Notes under the pieces: model-generated | Database searches by the model: none | Told to the model about the DNA's origin: nothing | Seen by the model: only the letters and a program-made list of their open reading frames with translations | Assembly: GCF_037478005.1 (NCBI RefSeq) | Contig: NZ_CP144164.1 | Span: 2,294,001 to 2,358,000, forward strand | DNA: 64,000 nucleotides | Reading direction: 5' to 3' | Source of the DNA: Alteromonas sp. M12 | GTDB lineage: Bacteria > Pseudomonadota > Gammaproteobacteria > Enterobacterales > Alteromonadaceae | Shown here: positions 1 to 8,470 of the stretch, one piece after another | Layout of the letters: every line of letters begins with the position of its first letter | Position numbering within the stretch: position 1 is the first letter of the stretch | Program-made: the position numbers and the translations under genes

Positions 1-1
1 A

Positions 2-2395
2 GGTCACAATAATTGTGTATCTGAGTTAATCATCATTGCTGCAGGCTTGAGTATTCAAGACCCAAGAGAGCGACCACAAGATAAACGTGCAGCGGCGGAT
101 CAACAACATGAGAAGTATGCAGATAAGCAGTCTGATTTTGTTGCTCTGTTAAATTTATGGCAAGACTTCAAATTACAACAAAAAGAGTTAACCGCGAATC
201 AATTGCGTAAGTGGTGTCGCACACATTTTATTAATTATCTTAGAATGCGTGAGTGGCAAGATGTCGTCAGCCAACTTAAAAAATCCATAGTCGAAGTTGG
301 TTTTAGGTTAAATAAACAAGAAGCTGATTTTGATGATGTTCATAAAGCTATCCTCTCTGGGCTTTTATCTCATATTGGTTTTAAAGATAAAGAACGAGAA
401 TTTGAGGGGGCTAGGGGATCTAAGTTTTTAATCTTCCCTGGCTCAAACTTATCGAAAAAACCACCTAAATGGACAATGGTCGCTGAACTGGTGGAAACCT
501 CCCGATTATTTGGGCGTGTTGCCGCTAAAATTGAACCTGAATGGATAGAGCCCCTAGCTAAACATTTAACCAAGTATCAATATAGTGAACCTGTCTGGTC
601 GAAAAAACGTGGGGCAGTGCAAGCACTGGAAAAAGTGCTACTGTTTGGCTTGACTATAGTAAGCAATCGACATGTTAATTTTAGTCAAATAGATCCTGAT
701 ATCAGTCGTGAAATTTTTATTAGAGAAGCATTAGTGAATGCGGATACAAAGTTGTCTTACAACTTTATTCACTATAACCAATCGTTAATCGAGGACATAC
801 AATTACTCGAAGAAAAATCCCGCCGTCGCGACGTATTAGTCGATGAACAAGAGTTGGTGTCATTTTACGAACAAACTATTCCAAAGCATGTGTGTAGCGA
901 AAGCGGCTTCAAAAAATGGTGGAACAAAGCTGAGTCTAGCGTTCAAGAAAGTTTGAAGTACGATCCTGAGCAACTAAAAAAACACCAAGCGGAACAAGTT
1001 AATGAGCTCAACTTCCCTGATAGTTGGCAGCAAAATAATTTAAATCTGAAATTAACCTATTGTTTTGAACCCAATCAAATTGATGATGGTGTTAGCTTAA
1101 TCATTCCATTACCGATTTTAAATCAGCTTGAAGAAAATGGCTTCGACTGGCTTATTCCTGGGTTTCGCCATGAATTAATTGTGACATTAATTAAATCGCT
1201 CCCCAAACGGTTAAGGCGTAATTTTGTGCCTGCACCTAATTTTGCCGATGCTTGTATGTTAGATATGCAGTCAAAAGATAATAAAGGCCATCCATTGCCA
1301 TTTTTGACCGCGTTAAGCAAAAAACTACTAAAAATGACCGGGGTGAATGTTGCTGAAGAAGAATGGCAATGGCAGTCGTTGCCTAATCATTTAAAGTTCA
1401 ATTTCAAAGTGGTCGATGGCAAGGGGAATTTACTTAAACAGGGGCGTGATTTACACGTTCTCAAATATGGTTTGCAAGAAAAGATAAGTAGCACCTTAAA
1501 ACAGGCGGCTTCTCCAGAAATTGAAAAAAGCGGACTAACTCAGTGGGATTTTACAGCGCTTGAAGAAGAATATATCGATAACTCTCAGGGGTACGAAGTA
1601 AAGGCCTATCCGGCATTAGTGGATGATAAAAAGAGTGTCGCCATTAAGTTGTTCGAAAGCCCCGAAAAGGCATTAAACATGCATCGACAAGGTCTTCGAC
1701 GTTTAATCATGTTGAACATTCCATCGCCGCTAAGTTATCTAAAAGAAAAACTACCAAATAAAGCTAAGTTGGGTTTGTACTTTAATCCTTTTGGGCAAAT
1801 ACAAGCGCTAATTAACGATTGTATCGAGGCCGGAGTAGATCACCTGATAACGCGTTTTGAGAGTGATAATAATGTGCAAATCCGTTCACCCGAGGTGTTT
1901 AATCAAGCTCGAGATTACGTCAGAAAAGACATCAATGATGTAGTCTTGGATATTGCCAAAAAAGTGGAAGTCGGTTTAACCCAAGCTCATCAGGTCCAAA
2001 AGAAATTAAAAGGTAATGTAGCGCTTAATATGATTAGTGCCCATGGGGATATAAAACAACATTTGAATTCTTTGGTTTTCCCTGGTTTTATCACGCAATT
2101 TGGTATTGAGAAAATTGACGATTGGAATCGCTATATCAAAGGTATTGTTAGGCGTTTGGAAAAATTACCGATAGATCCTAACAAAGACCGGTTGCACCAG
2201 CTTAATATCGAAAAAGTGCAATCTCGATTTAATGCCGCATTGAGCAAAATACCAGACGGTAAACCCGTGCCTGCTGACTTAGCATTTGTTCGCTGGATGA
2301 TAGAAGAGTTGCGTATTTCCTTTTTTGCGCAGCAACTTGGTACACCGATGCCGATTTCTATGAAGCGCATTGAAAACCAATTGCTATCATTTTAA
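2..2395 (+). CDS. hrpA: ATP-dependent RNA helicase HrpA, C-terminal part (5' end outside window)
   Basis: This is the last 797 residues of the DEAH-box RNA helicase HrpA. The frame is open to the left edge, so the ATPase motifs lie outside the window. The fragment starts in the helicase-associated region with AGLSIQDPRERP. It continues through the long C-terminal domain typical of HrpA (DUF3418), recognisable from GSNLSKKPPKWTMVAELVET, KSRRRDVLVD, LPNKAKLGLYFNP and the end MIEELRISFFAQQLGTP. These blocks match my recollection of E. coli HrpA almost word for word. In E. coli, HrpA has been linked to mRNA processing and to rescue of stalled ribosomes. A TTG at position 47 is internal and is not the start. 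The frame ends in a normal stop with no disruption. Confidence 0.95.
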   Translation, partial: GHNNCVSELIIIAAGLSIQDPRERPQDKRAAADQQHEKYADKQSDFVALLNLWQDFKLQQKELTANQLRKWCRTHFINYLRMREWQDVVSQLKKSIVEVGFRLNKQEADFDDVHKAILSGLLSHIGFKDKEREFEGARGSKFLIFPGSNLSKKPPKWTMVAELVETSRLFGRVAAKIEPEWIEPLAKHLTKYQYSEPVWSKKRGAVQALEKVLLFGLTIVSNRHVNFSQIDPDISREIFIREALVNADTKLSYNFIHYNQSLIEDIQLLEEKSRRRDVLVDEQELVSFYEQTIPKHVCSESGFKKWWNKAESSVQESLKYDPEQLKKHQAEQVNELNFPDSWQQNNLNLKLTYCFEPNQIDDGVSLIIPLPILNQLEENGFDWLIPGFRHELIVTLIKSLPKRLRRNFVPAPNFADACMLDMQSKDNKGHPLPFLTALSKKLLKMTGVNVAEEEWQWQSLPNHLKFNFKVVDGKGNLLKQGRDLHVLKYGLQEKISSTLKQAASPEIEKSGLTQWDFTALEEEYIDNSQGYEVKAYPALVDDKKSVAIKLFESPEKALNMHRQGLRRLIMLNIPSPLSYLKEKLPNKAKLGLYFNPFGQIQALINDCIEAGVDHLITRFESDNNVQIRSPEVFNQARDYVRKDINDVVLDIAKKVEVGLTQAHQVQKKLKGNVALNMISAHGDIKQHLNSLVFPGFITQFGIEKIDDWNRYIKGIVRRLEKLPIDPNKDRLHQLNIEKVQSRFNAALSKIPDGKPVPADLAFVRWMIEELRISFFAQQLGTPMPISMKRIENQLLSF

Positions 2396-2469
2396 ACGAT
2401 GTTCGTTGACTTTATAGCAGATGCACCCTATAAAAGTGATAGGTGTTTATAGTTAGGATGAGGTAAAAG

Positions 2470-2772
2470 ATGTTGGGATACGATGACAAGCGAAACTTTT
2501 TTCGGATGATGTTGAACTCACCCTGTGAGTTGACAGTTCACGATGACGAATCGACTCGTTCTATGCCTGCAGTTTGCAAGGACATTAGTGCCACAGGCAT
2601 GTCTTTTGAAGTTGAGGAAGAGTCTGTTGAAATAGGAACACTTGTTGACGTCGCGATTGAATCGACCAGCAGTCAAATACCTTCTCTAAGTGCTAAAGCG
2701 AAAGTTGTTCGCTGTGATAGCAGCACAGATAGTAGTTGTATTATTGGTGTTGAAATCATCGAAATGAATTAA
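2470..2772 (+). CDS. PilZ domain protein, putative c-di-GMP receptor
   Basis: A stand-alone PilZ domain of 100 residues. Both halves of the c-di-GMP binding signature are visible: R8-NFF-R12 (RxxxR) and D38-I-S-A-T-G43 (DxSxxG), followed by beta-strand-like segments ending in GVEIIEMN. A PilZ protein of this size with nothing fused to it usually acts as a soluble adaptor that changes partner binding when c-di-GMP levels rise. The partner cannot be read here. The ATG has an AGG-type ribosome site about 7 nt upstream, and the gene stands alone between hrpA and a terminator hairpin. The window also encodes a GGDEF protein near 55 kb, but nothing shows that the two are connected. Confidence 0.88.
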   Translation: MLGYDDKRNFFRMMLNSPCELTVHDDESTRSMPAVCKDISATGMSFEVEEESVEIGTLVDVAIESTSSQIPSLSAKAKVVRCDSSTDSSCIIGVEIIEMN

Positions 2773-2783
2773 CAAGCATTTTG

Positions 2784-2823
2784 GCTAAACGACCAAGCAG
2801 CATAATGTACTTGGTCTTTTAGC
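2784..2823 (+). terminator. Terminator hairpin between PilZ gene and rlmI
   Basis: Arms 2784-2797 and 2810-2823 pair over 14 positions with one mismatch (core GACCAAG/CTTGGTC). The loop is 12 nt and the four T of TCTTTTAG fall within the 3' arm. It lies between convergent genes and may work in both directions, but the U-rich side favours the plus strand. Confidence 0.6.
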
Positions 2824-2843
2824 TATTTATATTGCAAATTTAG

Positions 2844-4031
2844 TTAACTTACTCTGCAAACCAACCCTTTTAAATAAAAACCCTCTGGGTAATTACTGGC
2901 AACTGGATGATCGGGAGCTTGCCCTAATCTTTCCAAAAAATGTACGGTTTTATTCGCATCTAAAGCAGCATCTGCCACCACTTTTTGAAATAAATCGGAA
3001 GACAAAAGTCCTGAACAGCTGAAGGTTAACAGTATGCCGCCCGGATTGAGAATTTTCATTGCCAGCATATTAATGTCTTTATATCCTCGACAGGCTCTAT
3101 TTAAAGATGCTTTAGAGTCAACAAATTTAGGTGGGTCAAGCACGATCATGTCGAAGGTTGTGCCATTGTCACGATATTCCCTCAAGGCTTCAAACACGTC
3201 TTTTTTAACGAAACTCGCTTTAGATATATCTAGCTTATTTATTTCAAGATTTCGCTTGGCTGTCGCTAACGCATTTTCAGATACATCCATATTGACTACG
3301 CTATTAGCACCACCTTTGAGGGCGTAACAGGCAAATGTTCCAGTATAACTAAAACAATTTAATACACTCTTATTGTCAGCATAACTTCCGGCAATGGCGC
3401 GGTTATCTCGTTGATCTAGATAAAACCCAGTTTTATGTCCTTGAATGAGGTCGACAATGATTTTAACCCCATTTTCTTCAATAATGACCTCATCGGGTAC
3501 ATCACCATGTAAGGTTTGAACAATTTCTGGCAAGCCTTCCTTTGCTCTAACTGCTACATCACTGCGTTCTAAAATACTGCAATCAGGAAAGCGTTTGTTT
3601 AATGCCCAAACTATTTTTTTGCGGTGCTTTTCAGCACCAGCTGAGAGTAATTGGCAGACGATAACGTTGGCATATTTATCGATAGTGATACCCGGCAAAC
3701 CGTCGGATTCAGCCGCGACTATTCGATATCCGGTTAAACCGTGTTTTAATACAATTGACTCTCTCAATGCTATCGCTTGATCTAGTTTTCGCAAAAAGAA
3801 ACCGTTGTCGACCACTTCTTGGCGATCAAATGTCCAAACCCGCAATTGGATCTGCGACTCAGTAGACCATGCTCCTTTGGCAAGAAATTCACCTTCACCA
3901 CTGAATATATCTACGGTGTCGCCATTACGAACAACGCCTTTGTGTTCTTTGATAGCACTGTTAAATATCCACGGATGTCTACGTAATAAAGATTTTTCCC
4001 GGCCGGGGTGTAGAATGACAGATGCACTCAT
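2844..4031 (-). CDS. rlmI: 23S rRNA m5C1962 methyltransferase RlmI
   Basis: A class I SAM-dependent methyltransferase of 395 residues, the same length as E. coli RlmI, which makes 5-methylcytidine at 23S rRNA position 1962. The N-terminal about 75 residues form a PUA-like RNA-binding domain ([16 protein letters not shown]). The methylase domain has the SAM loop [17 protein letters not shown], the DPPKF motif and the presumed catalytic cysteine C339 in [14 protein letters not shown]. The C-terminal end ([18 protein letters not shown]) also matches RlmI closely. It starts with ATG and converges on the PilZ gene. The divergent neighbour starts at 4123. Confidence 0.94.
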   Translation of the reverse strand: MSASVILHPGREKSLLRRHPWIFNSAIKEHKGVVRNGDTVDIFSGEGEFLAKGAWSTESQIQLRVWTFDRQEVVDNGFFLRKLDQAIALRESIVLKHGLTGYRIVAAESDGLPGITIDKYANVIVCQLLSAGAEKHRKKIVWALNKRFPDCSILERSDVAVRAKEGLPEIVQTLHGDVPDEVIIEENGVKIIVDLIQGHKTGFYLDQRDNRAIAGSYADNKSVLNCFSYTGTFACYALKGGANSVVNMDVSENALATAKRNLEINKLDISKASFVKKDVFEALREYRDNGTTFDMIVLDPPKFVDSKASLNRACRGYKDINMLAMKILNPGGILLTFSCSGLLSSDLFQKVVADAALDANKTVHFLERLGQAPDHPVASNYPEGFYLKGLVCRVS

Positions 4032-4122
4032 AAAAATTCCAAAATTGACTAATTTTGAGATTGTACAGCAGTCACTATATGATAGCTAAATTCGATTCTA
4101 TTTTTTACATATGGAGTAATTT

Positions 4123-5115
4123 TTGAACAGTCAACAGAGCATGACATTTGTGGATTTTGAAAAAGGTGAGTCACCGAAGTCCCTTAAAATGAATAGCACT
4201 ACTATCCCCACAATTGAATCAAACGAAGTGTTAGTTAAAGTTAATGCTTTTGGCGTAAATAGAGCTGACACTTTGCAACGCCAAGGAAAATATCCACCGC
4301 CTAAAGGTGAAAGTGAAATTTTAGGTTTGGAAATTGCCGGTGTTGTGGTGGCCGTGGGCAGTAATGTCACAACGGTAAAAGAAGGTGAGCGGGTATTTGG
4401 ATTAGTGGCAGGTGGCGGTTATGCGCAATACGCCAAAATTCTGAGTGACCATGTGTTTAAAACCCCTGACAACTTAAGTTGTGCTGAAGCGGCGGGCATT
4501 GCTGAAGTCTTTTTAACGGCTTATCAAAGTCTTTGTGATATTGGTCAACTTAAACAAGGTCAGTCTGCATTAATCCATGCTGGCGCAAGTGGAGTAGGAC
4601 TTGCTGCAATTCAACTGGCTAATTTGATCGGTGCCAGCATTGCGGTAACTGCGTCTTCTCCTGAAAAGTTACAAGTCTGCGCTGATTTAGGTGCAAGTAC
4701 ATTAGTTAACTATCAGCAGCAAGACTTTGCCGATGCGCTATCGTCTACGGGGTTTAAAGCCGATGTGGTTATCGACTTTATCGGCGCTGAATACACTAAT
4801 CGCAGTTTGAAAGTGCTAAATATGGATGGCTGTATTATTCAGTTAGCCATGCTAAATGGTCGCTTTGGCGATAACTTGGATATGGGCTTATTATTAGGTA
4901 AGCGAGCGAAAATCCAAGGGTCTACTCTCAGAAATCGCAGCGATGAGTATAAAACGAAGTTAATTACGGAGTTTAGCCAAAGATTTTTAGACGAATTTAA
5001 GACTGGAAAATTGAAGCCTGTAATTGATACCGTTTATGCCGTTGAGAAGATTACTGAGGCGCATACTCGAATGGAAGACAATGACACTATTGGCAAATTA
5101 ATTTGTACTTGGTAG
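4123..5115 (+). CDS. NAD(P)H:quinone oxidoreductase, zinc-independent MDR family (PIG3/QOR-like)
   Basis: A medium-chain dehydrogenase/reductase of 330 residues. The N-terminal half is the GroES-like domain (ILGLEIAGVVVAVGSNV). The Rossmann half carries HAGASGVGLAAIQLANLIGA. The cysteine and histidine ligands of the zinc-dependent alcohol dehydrogenases are missing, as expected for quinone oxidoreductases of the PIG3/QOR type, which reduce quinones or enals with NADPH. I chose the TTG at 4123 because GGAG at 4113-4116 sits 6 nt upstream. The in-frame ATG at 4141 would be 24 nt from that site. A clear terminator overlaps the stop codon. Confidence 0.87.
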   Translation: MNSQQSMTFVDFEKGESPKSLKMNSTTIPTIESNEVLVKVNAFGVNRADTLQRQGKYPPPKGESEILGLEIAGVVVAVGSNVTTVKEGERVFGLVAGGGYAQYAKILSDHVFKTPDNLSCAEAAGIAEVFLTAYQSLCDIGQLKQGQSALIHAGASGVGLAAIQLANLIGASIAVTASSPEKLQVCADLGASTLVNYQQQDFADALSSTGFKADVVIDFIGAEYTNRSLKVLNMDGCIIQLAMLNGRFGDNLDMGLLLGKRAKIQGSTLRNRSDEYKTKLITEFSQRFLDEFKTGKLKPVIDTVYAVEKITEAHTRMEDNDTIGKLICTW

Positions 5116-5137
5116 CAGGGGACGGCCCCTGCTTCTT
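5115..5137 (+). terminator. Rho-independent terminator of the quinone oxidoreductase gene
   Basis: A perfect 7-bp GC-rich stem GCAGGGG/CCCCTGC (5115-5121, 5126-5132) with a four-base loop is followed by TTCTT. It starts on the last base of the stop codon and separates this gene from the convergent rnhA. Confidence 0.75.
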
Positions 5138-5154
5138 AGACAATTCGCATTAGG

Positions 5155-5613
5155 TTATTGAAAACCGCTGTCTTCCAGTAAATTCGAGGATTCGGCAGCG
5201 GTTCTGGCTAACACATCACAGCGTTCGTTTTCTGGGTGTCCTGAGTGTCCCTTGACCCATTCCCACTTTATCGTATGTTTTTGCGCTTGCTCATCAAGTC
5301 TCTTCCATAAATCTGCATTTTTAACTGGTTTTTTGTCTGACGTGCGCCAGCCATTTTTCTTCCAGTTTTTTATCCATTGATTTATGCCGTTTTTAACATA
5401 CTGACTATCGGTAGTGAGCGTCACTTGACAAGGCTCTGTGAGGGTGTTCAAGGCTTCGATTGCGGCTAATAGCTCCATACGGTTATTCGTTGTATGCTTA
5501 AAGCCTTGGCTTATTTCTTTATCATGCTGATTAAACTTAAGAACTGCACCGTAACCGCCAGGGCCAGGATTACCAAGACAAGAGCCATCTGTATAAATTG
5601 TAATATGCTTCAT
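5155..5613 (-). CDS. rnhA: Ribonuclease HI
   Basis: A 152-residue type 1 RNase H that degrades the RNA strand of RNA-DNA hybrids. The four catalytic acidic residues are all present: D9 (YTDGSC), E47 ([12 protein letters not shown]), D69 ([11 protein letters not shown]) and D133 (NERCDVLA). The basic protrusion ([21 protein letters not shown]) and the histidine of the KGHSGHPEN loop also match the E. coli enzyme. It is divergent from dnaQ with a 73-nt gap, the same arrangement as in E. coli, so the two share a regulatory region. It starts with ATG. Confidence 0.97.
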   Translation of the reverse strand: MKHITIYTDGSCLGNPGPGGYGAVLKFNQHDKEISQGFKHTTNNRMELLAAIEALNTLTEPCQVTLTTDSQYVKNGINQWIKNWKKNGWRTSDKKPVKNADLWKRLDEQAQKHTIKWEWVKGHSGHPENERCDVLARTAAESSNLLEDSGFQ

Positions 5614-5686
5614 AGAAATATTCGTGATTTAAAGTTACAGGCAAGTATAATGATTGCTACTACTAATTCCACTTGAGTTGATATAA

Positions 5687-6403
5687 ATGCGTCAAATCGT
5701 TTTAGATACGGAAACTACCGGTATCGATCCTAAACAGGGTCACAGGGTAATTGAAATAGGTTGTGTTGAGCTCGTTAACCGTAAACTTACCGGCAACCAT
5801 TTTCATGTGTACATAAATCCAGAACGTATTGTAGAAGCAGAAGCCATAGAAGTTCACGGTATAACGAATGAATTTCTCGCAGATAAACCCAAATTTAGAG
5901 AAATATGCCAAGGCTTCGTTGATTTTATTCGTGGTGCCCAGTTAGTTATTCATAATGCGCCTTTTGATATCGGCTTTATGGATCATGAATTTCAGTTGAT
6001 GAATGCTATCAACCCAATTAAAAGCAGAGAAATCTGTACTGTTCTGGATACTTTAGCCTTGGCCAGAGAGTTACATCCAGGGCAAAAAAATAATTTGGAT
6101 GCTCTTTGTAAGCGCTATGGAATAGATAATTCCCATCGTGAATTGCACGGCGCTTTGCTGGATTCAGAAATTCTGGCTGATGTTTATTTGTTGATGACCG
6201 GCGGGCAAACAGATTTAAATTTAAGTGGCAATAAAGCAAATGAAAATAACAATAACAATGCAAACATCATTCAACGTCTAGATCCAAACCGAAAACCATT
6301 CAAGGTTATTCAAGCATCTGCCGATGAATTAGAACAACATCAAGCACGTTTAAAACTTGTAGAGGACAGCAGTGGTTCTTGTATCTGGCGTCAGCCAAAT
6401 TAA
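5687..6403 (+). CDS. dnaQ: DNA polymerase III epsilon subunit (3'-5' proofreading exonuclease)
   Basis: A DEDD exonuclease of 238 residues, the proofreading subunit of the replicative polymerase core. Exo I is LDTETTG with D7 and E9. Exo II is HNAPFDIGFMDHEF. Exo III is HRELHGALLDSEILADVYL, which holds the catalytic His and last Asp. A low-complexity linker (NKANENNNNNAN) separates the nuclease domain from a short C-terminal segment that should bind the alpha subunit. It is divergent from rnhA, and its last 32 nt overlap the GTG start of the next gene in another frame, which suggests translational coupling. Confidence 0.96.
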   Translation: MRQIVLDTETTGIDPKQGHRVIEIGCVELVNRKLTGNHFHVYINPERIVEAEAIEVHGITNEFLADKPKFREICQGFVDFIRGAQLVIHNAPFDIGFMDHEFQLMNAINPIKSREICTVLDTLALARELHPGQKNNLDALCKRYGIDNSHRELHGALLDSEILADVYLLMTGGQTDLNLSGNKANENNNNNANIIQRLDPNRKPFKVIQASADELEQHQARLKLVEDSSGSCIWRQPN

Positions 6404-7847
6404 GTTAATCGGTCATTGGACAGCAATTGTATTGCTGTCACTTTTTAGCATAACTCAAATTTATGCCCAAACCCCTGCGGCAGAAAATCAGCAACCACTT
6501 CATGAATTAGGTGATCAATATCACAATAGTATAAAGCTATTGCAAAATCGCTTCCGGATAGATTACCAAGTAGATGAAATCACAATGGTATTTTTTCGTG
6601 AATTTGGCAGCGCTCCTGTTGTTCTTGTAAAACCCGATGGCTCAAAAATATTTGAAGCGGACGCCGATGGCGAGAATATTTTTTGGTATGACGCGGCGAC
6701 TTATGATCTGGTCAACATCAAAAATCCCACTCCCGGTCCATGGCAGGCTGTAGGGCAAATATTGCCTGATAGCCGAGTGATGGTGATAACCGATATTGAA
6801 CTTCACGCAAAACCGCTTCCTGATGTGCTATTTTCAGGGGAAATCTTAAAGCAAAGCGCGCATTTAACCAATGGCGGTGAACCTATTGACAGCACTGAAT
6901 TTCGCGATGTTGTTTCCTTGGAAATCAAATTTGTAAGTACAAATAATCCCAACTACAACAATTTTGGTGCTGAAGTCGCGACTATTGCGACCTTTGAAGA
7001 TAATGGTCGCGGTATGGATGAAACGCCGCTAGACGGAGTCTTTACTGGACAATTTAATTTATCGGTAGCCAACGGTGAGTGGACACCGGTGTTTGTGGTA
7101 AATACCCCCATGCTCACCAGAGAACAGGTTGATCCGCCGCTGATGCTTTATCCAAATCCAATAAAGATTAGTATGATCGAAGATGGAGGAGGGGATGGAT
7201 ATCACAAATTGGTGATTGATGCTGAGCGAGAATACGTAGATATGAATTCGCTGTTGATTGATGGCAAAGTACGTTTCCCAAATGGTGATGTACAAAACTT
7301 TTCATTAACAGAACAAACGCCAAATGCACGAGAATATTTAATTGTTAATTATGAGTCTGGCGTCTACCGCATCAAACTAACTGCTTATGGCAATACCAAA
7401 AGTGGTCGGGACTTCATCTTAGATGTACCAGAGTATACATATTTAGTAGAAGAACCTGAGGTGGTAATTGAGCCGCAAATGCAAACGACTGGGGCTGATG
7501 GTCAAAATAATATTGATGCAAGCTCACAGTTAGAACAATCTCCGCCATCTAGTCAACCAGAGCCTGAAGAACAGCAAATGTCACAATTGATGTTCTGGGG
7601 GCTAATTATTGGAATTAATTTCATCATCATTGTTATTGGCTGTGTGACTTTGTGGTTATATTTAAAACCGCCTAAAAAACCGAAAGACCCAGAAAACACC
7701 CAAGTTGAAAGTCAAAAAGTCGGTATGCTTAATAAAATTAAAAATAAGTTTTCGAAGAAAAACGTTCAACAGCCAGAAATTACTCCAAACAAGGAGAATA
7801 GTGAAGAAAGCGGAATTATCGATCTTTCTATTCCCAAAAAGGATTAA
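6372..7847 (+). CDS. Conserved membrane-anchored protein of unknown function (TIGR03503-like)
   Basis: A 491-residue protein with an N-terminal signal sequence (hydrophobic residues about 16-32, likely cut near YAQ-TPAA), a large periplasmic region, a proline/glutamine-rich linker (about 370-405) and one transmembrane helix near residues 410-435. A lysine-rich cytoplasmic tail follows. The periplasmic part contains NGRGMDETPLDGVFTG, which resembles beta-sandwich repeats, but no catalytic motif is visible. I believe this is the family called TIGR03503 in gammaproteobacteria, recalled rather than searched. The GTG start lies 32 nt inside dnaQ. No nearer start would keep the signal peptide, so the overlap is probably real. 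Confidence 0.72.
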   Translation: MVLVSGVSQIKLIGHWTAIVLLSLFSITQIYAQTPAAENQQPLHELGDQYHNSIKLLQNRFRIDYQVDEITMVFFREFGSAPVVLVKPDGSKIFEADADGENIFWYDAATYDLVNIKNPTPGPWQAVGQILPDSRVMVITDIELHAKPLPDVLFSGEILKQSAHLTNGGEPIDSTEFRDVVSLEIKFVSTNNPNYNNFGAEVATIATFEDNGRGMDETPLDGVFTGQFNLSVANGEWTPVFVVNTPMLTREQVDPPLMLYPNPIKISMIEDGGGDGYHKLVIDAEREYVDMNSLLIDGKVRFPNGDVQNFSLTEQTPNAREYLIVNYESGVYRIKLTAYGNTKSGRDFILDVPEYTYLVEEPEVVIEPQMQTTGADGQNNIDASSQLEQSPPSSQPEPEEQQMSQLMFWGLIIGINFIIIVIGCVTLWLYLKPPKKPKDPENTQVESQKVGMLNKIKNKFSKKNVQQPEITPNKENSEESGIIDLSIPKKD

Positions 7848-7968
7848 ACCAATAAATGCGTTATCGCCGTAGGTCGATAAATGGCGTGTAATTATTGAGC
7901 AACTTCGACACTTTTGCACAAAATTAAAACAAATAGATGGATAAGGTTAGGATATACGAAAAAACTGG

Positions 7969-7997
7969 TTGACTCGCCAATAGTGAACCCTTATTAT
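7969..7997 (+). promoter_or_regulatory. sigma-70 promoter of the tRNA-Asp cluster, stringent type
   Basis: TTGACT (7969-7974) and TATTAT (7992-7997) are separated by exactly 17 nt. They are followed by the GC-rich discriminator CTGCGCCGCGG, which is typical of stable-RNA promoters inhibited by ppGpp/DksA. The first tRNA begins about 60 nt downstream, leaving room for a 5' leader. Confidence 0.8.
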
Positions 7998-8058
7998 CTG
8001 CGCCGCGGTTGACTAGGGGGTTATACAAAACTAGTTAACAGCGCTTCAATAGGTCAGC

Positions 8059-8135
8059 GGAGTGGTAGTTCAGTTGGTTAGAATACCGGCCTGTCACGCC
8101 GGGGGTCGCGGGTTCGAGTCCCGTCCACTCCGCCA
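8059..8135 (+). tRNA. tRNA-Asp (GTC), copy 1
   Basis: A 77-nt tRNA with an encoded CCA end. The acceptor stem is GGAGTGG/CCACTCC with discriminator G. The D-loop GTTCAGTTGGTTAGA, the anticodon loop CCTGTCACG (anticodon GTC) and the T arm GCGGGTTCGAGTCCCGT are complete. It closely matches E. coli tRNA-Asp. Confidence 0.98.
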
Positions 8136-8159
8136 ACATATTGAAGAAAATTTGCGAAT

Positions 8160-8236
8160 GGAGTGGTAGTTCAGTTGGTTAGAATACCGGCCTGTCACGC
8201 CGGGGGTCGCGGGTTCGAGTCCCGTCCACTCCGCCA
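8160..8236 (+). tRNA. tRNA-Asp (GTC), copy 2
   Basis: Identical in all 77 positions to the copy at 8059-8135, with a 24-nt spacer between them. The spacing and the single upstream promoter point to one precursor transcript cut into three tRNAs. Confidence 0.98.
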
Positions 8237-8261
8237 GCAAATTTATTCTGTTTTAAAATGC

Positions 8262-8338
8262 GGAGTGGTAGTTCAGTTGGTTAGAATACCGGCCTGTCAC
8301 GCCGGGGGTCGCGGGTTCGAGTCCCGTCCACTCCGCCA
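8262..8338 (+). tRNA. tRNA-Asp (GTC), copy 3
   Basis: A third identical 77-nt copy, 25 nt after copy 2. No convincing U-tract terminator follows directly. The downstream region has a short palindrome and a small tandem repeat. Confidence 0.98.
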
Positions 8339-8364
8339 TTTAAAACAACACTAGACATCTAGTT

Positions 8365-8410
8365 ACAATCACATCTAAGCACAATCACATCTAAGAACAA
8401 TCCTTTCTAA
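8365..8410. repeat. Short 16-bp tandem repeat, about 2.9 copies
   Basis: The unit ACAATCACATCTAAGC occurs at 8365-8380 and again at 8381-8396 with one change. A degenerate third copy (ACAATCCTTTCTAA) runs to 8410. It lies between the tRNA-Asp array and the mutarotase gene, in non-coding DNA. Confidence 0.75.
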
Positions 8411-8470
8411 TATTAAATCCGTTTTAGTCTCAAATCCTTTTAGCAACAACATTACTTACCAGTCTGTTAG

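Noticed and set aside
8059..8338. Regular repeats with short spacers, CRISPR-like at first sight
   Set aside because: The repeat units are complete tRNA-Asp genes with CCA ends. Repeats and spacers have the wrong size and there are no cas genes.
8163..8354. A 63-codon open frame across the tRNA region
   Set aside because: It only translates the repeated tRNA-Asp copies (the repeat MVVQLVRIPACHAGG is a known tRNA artefact).
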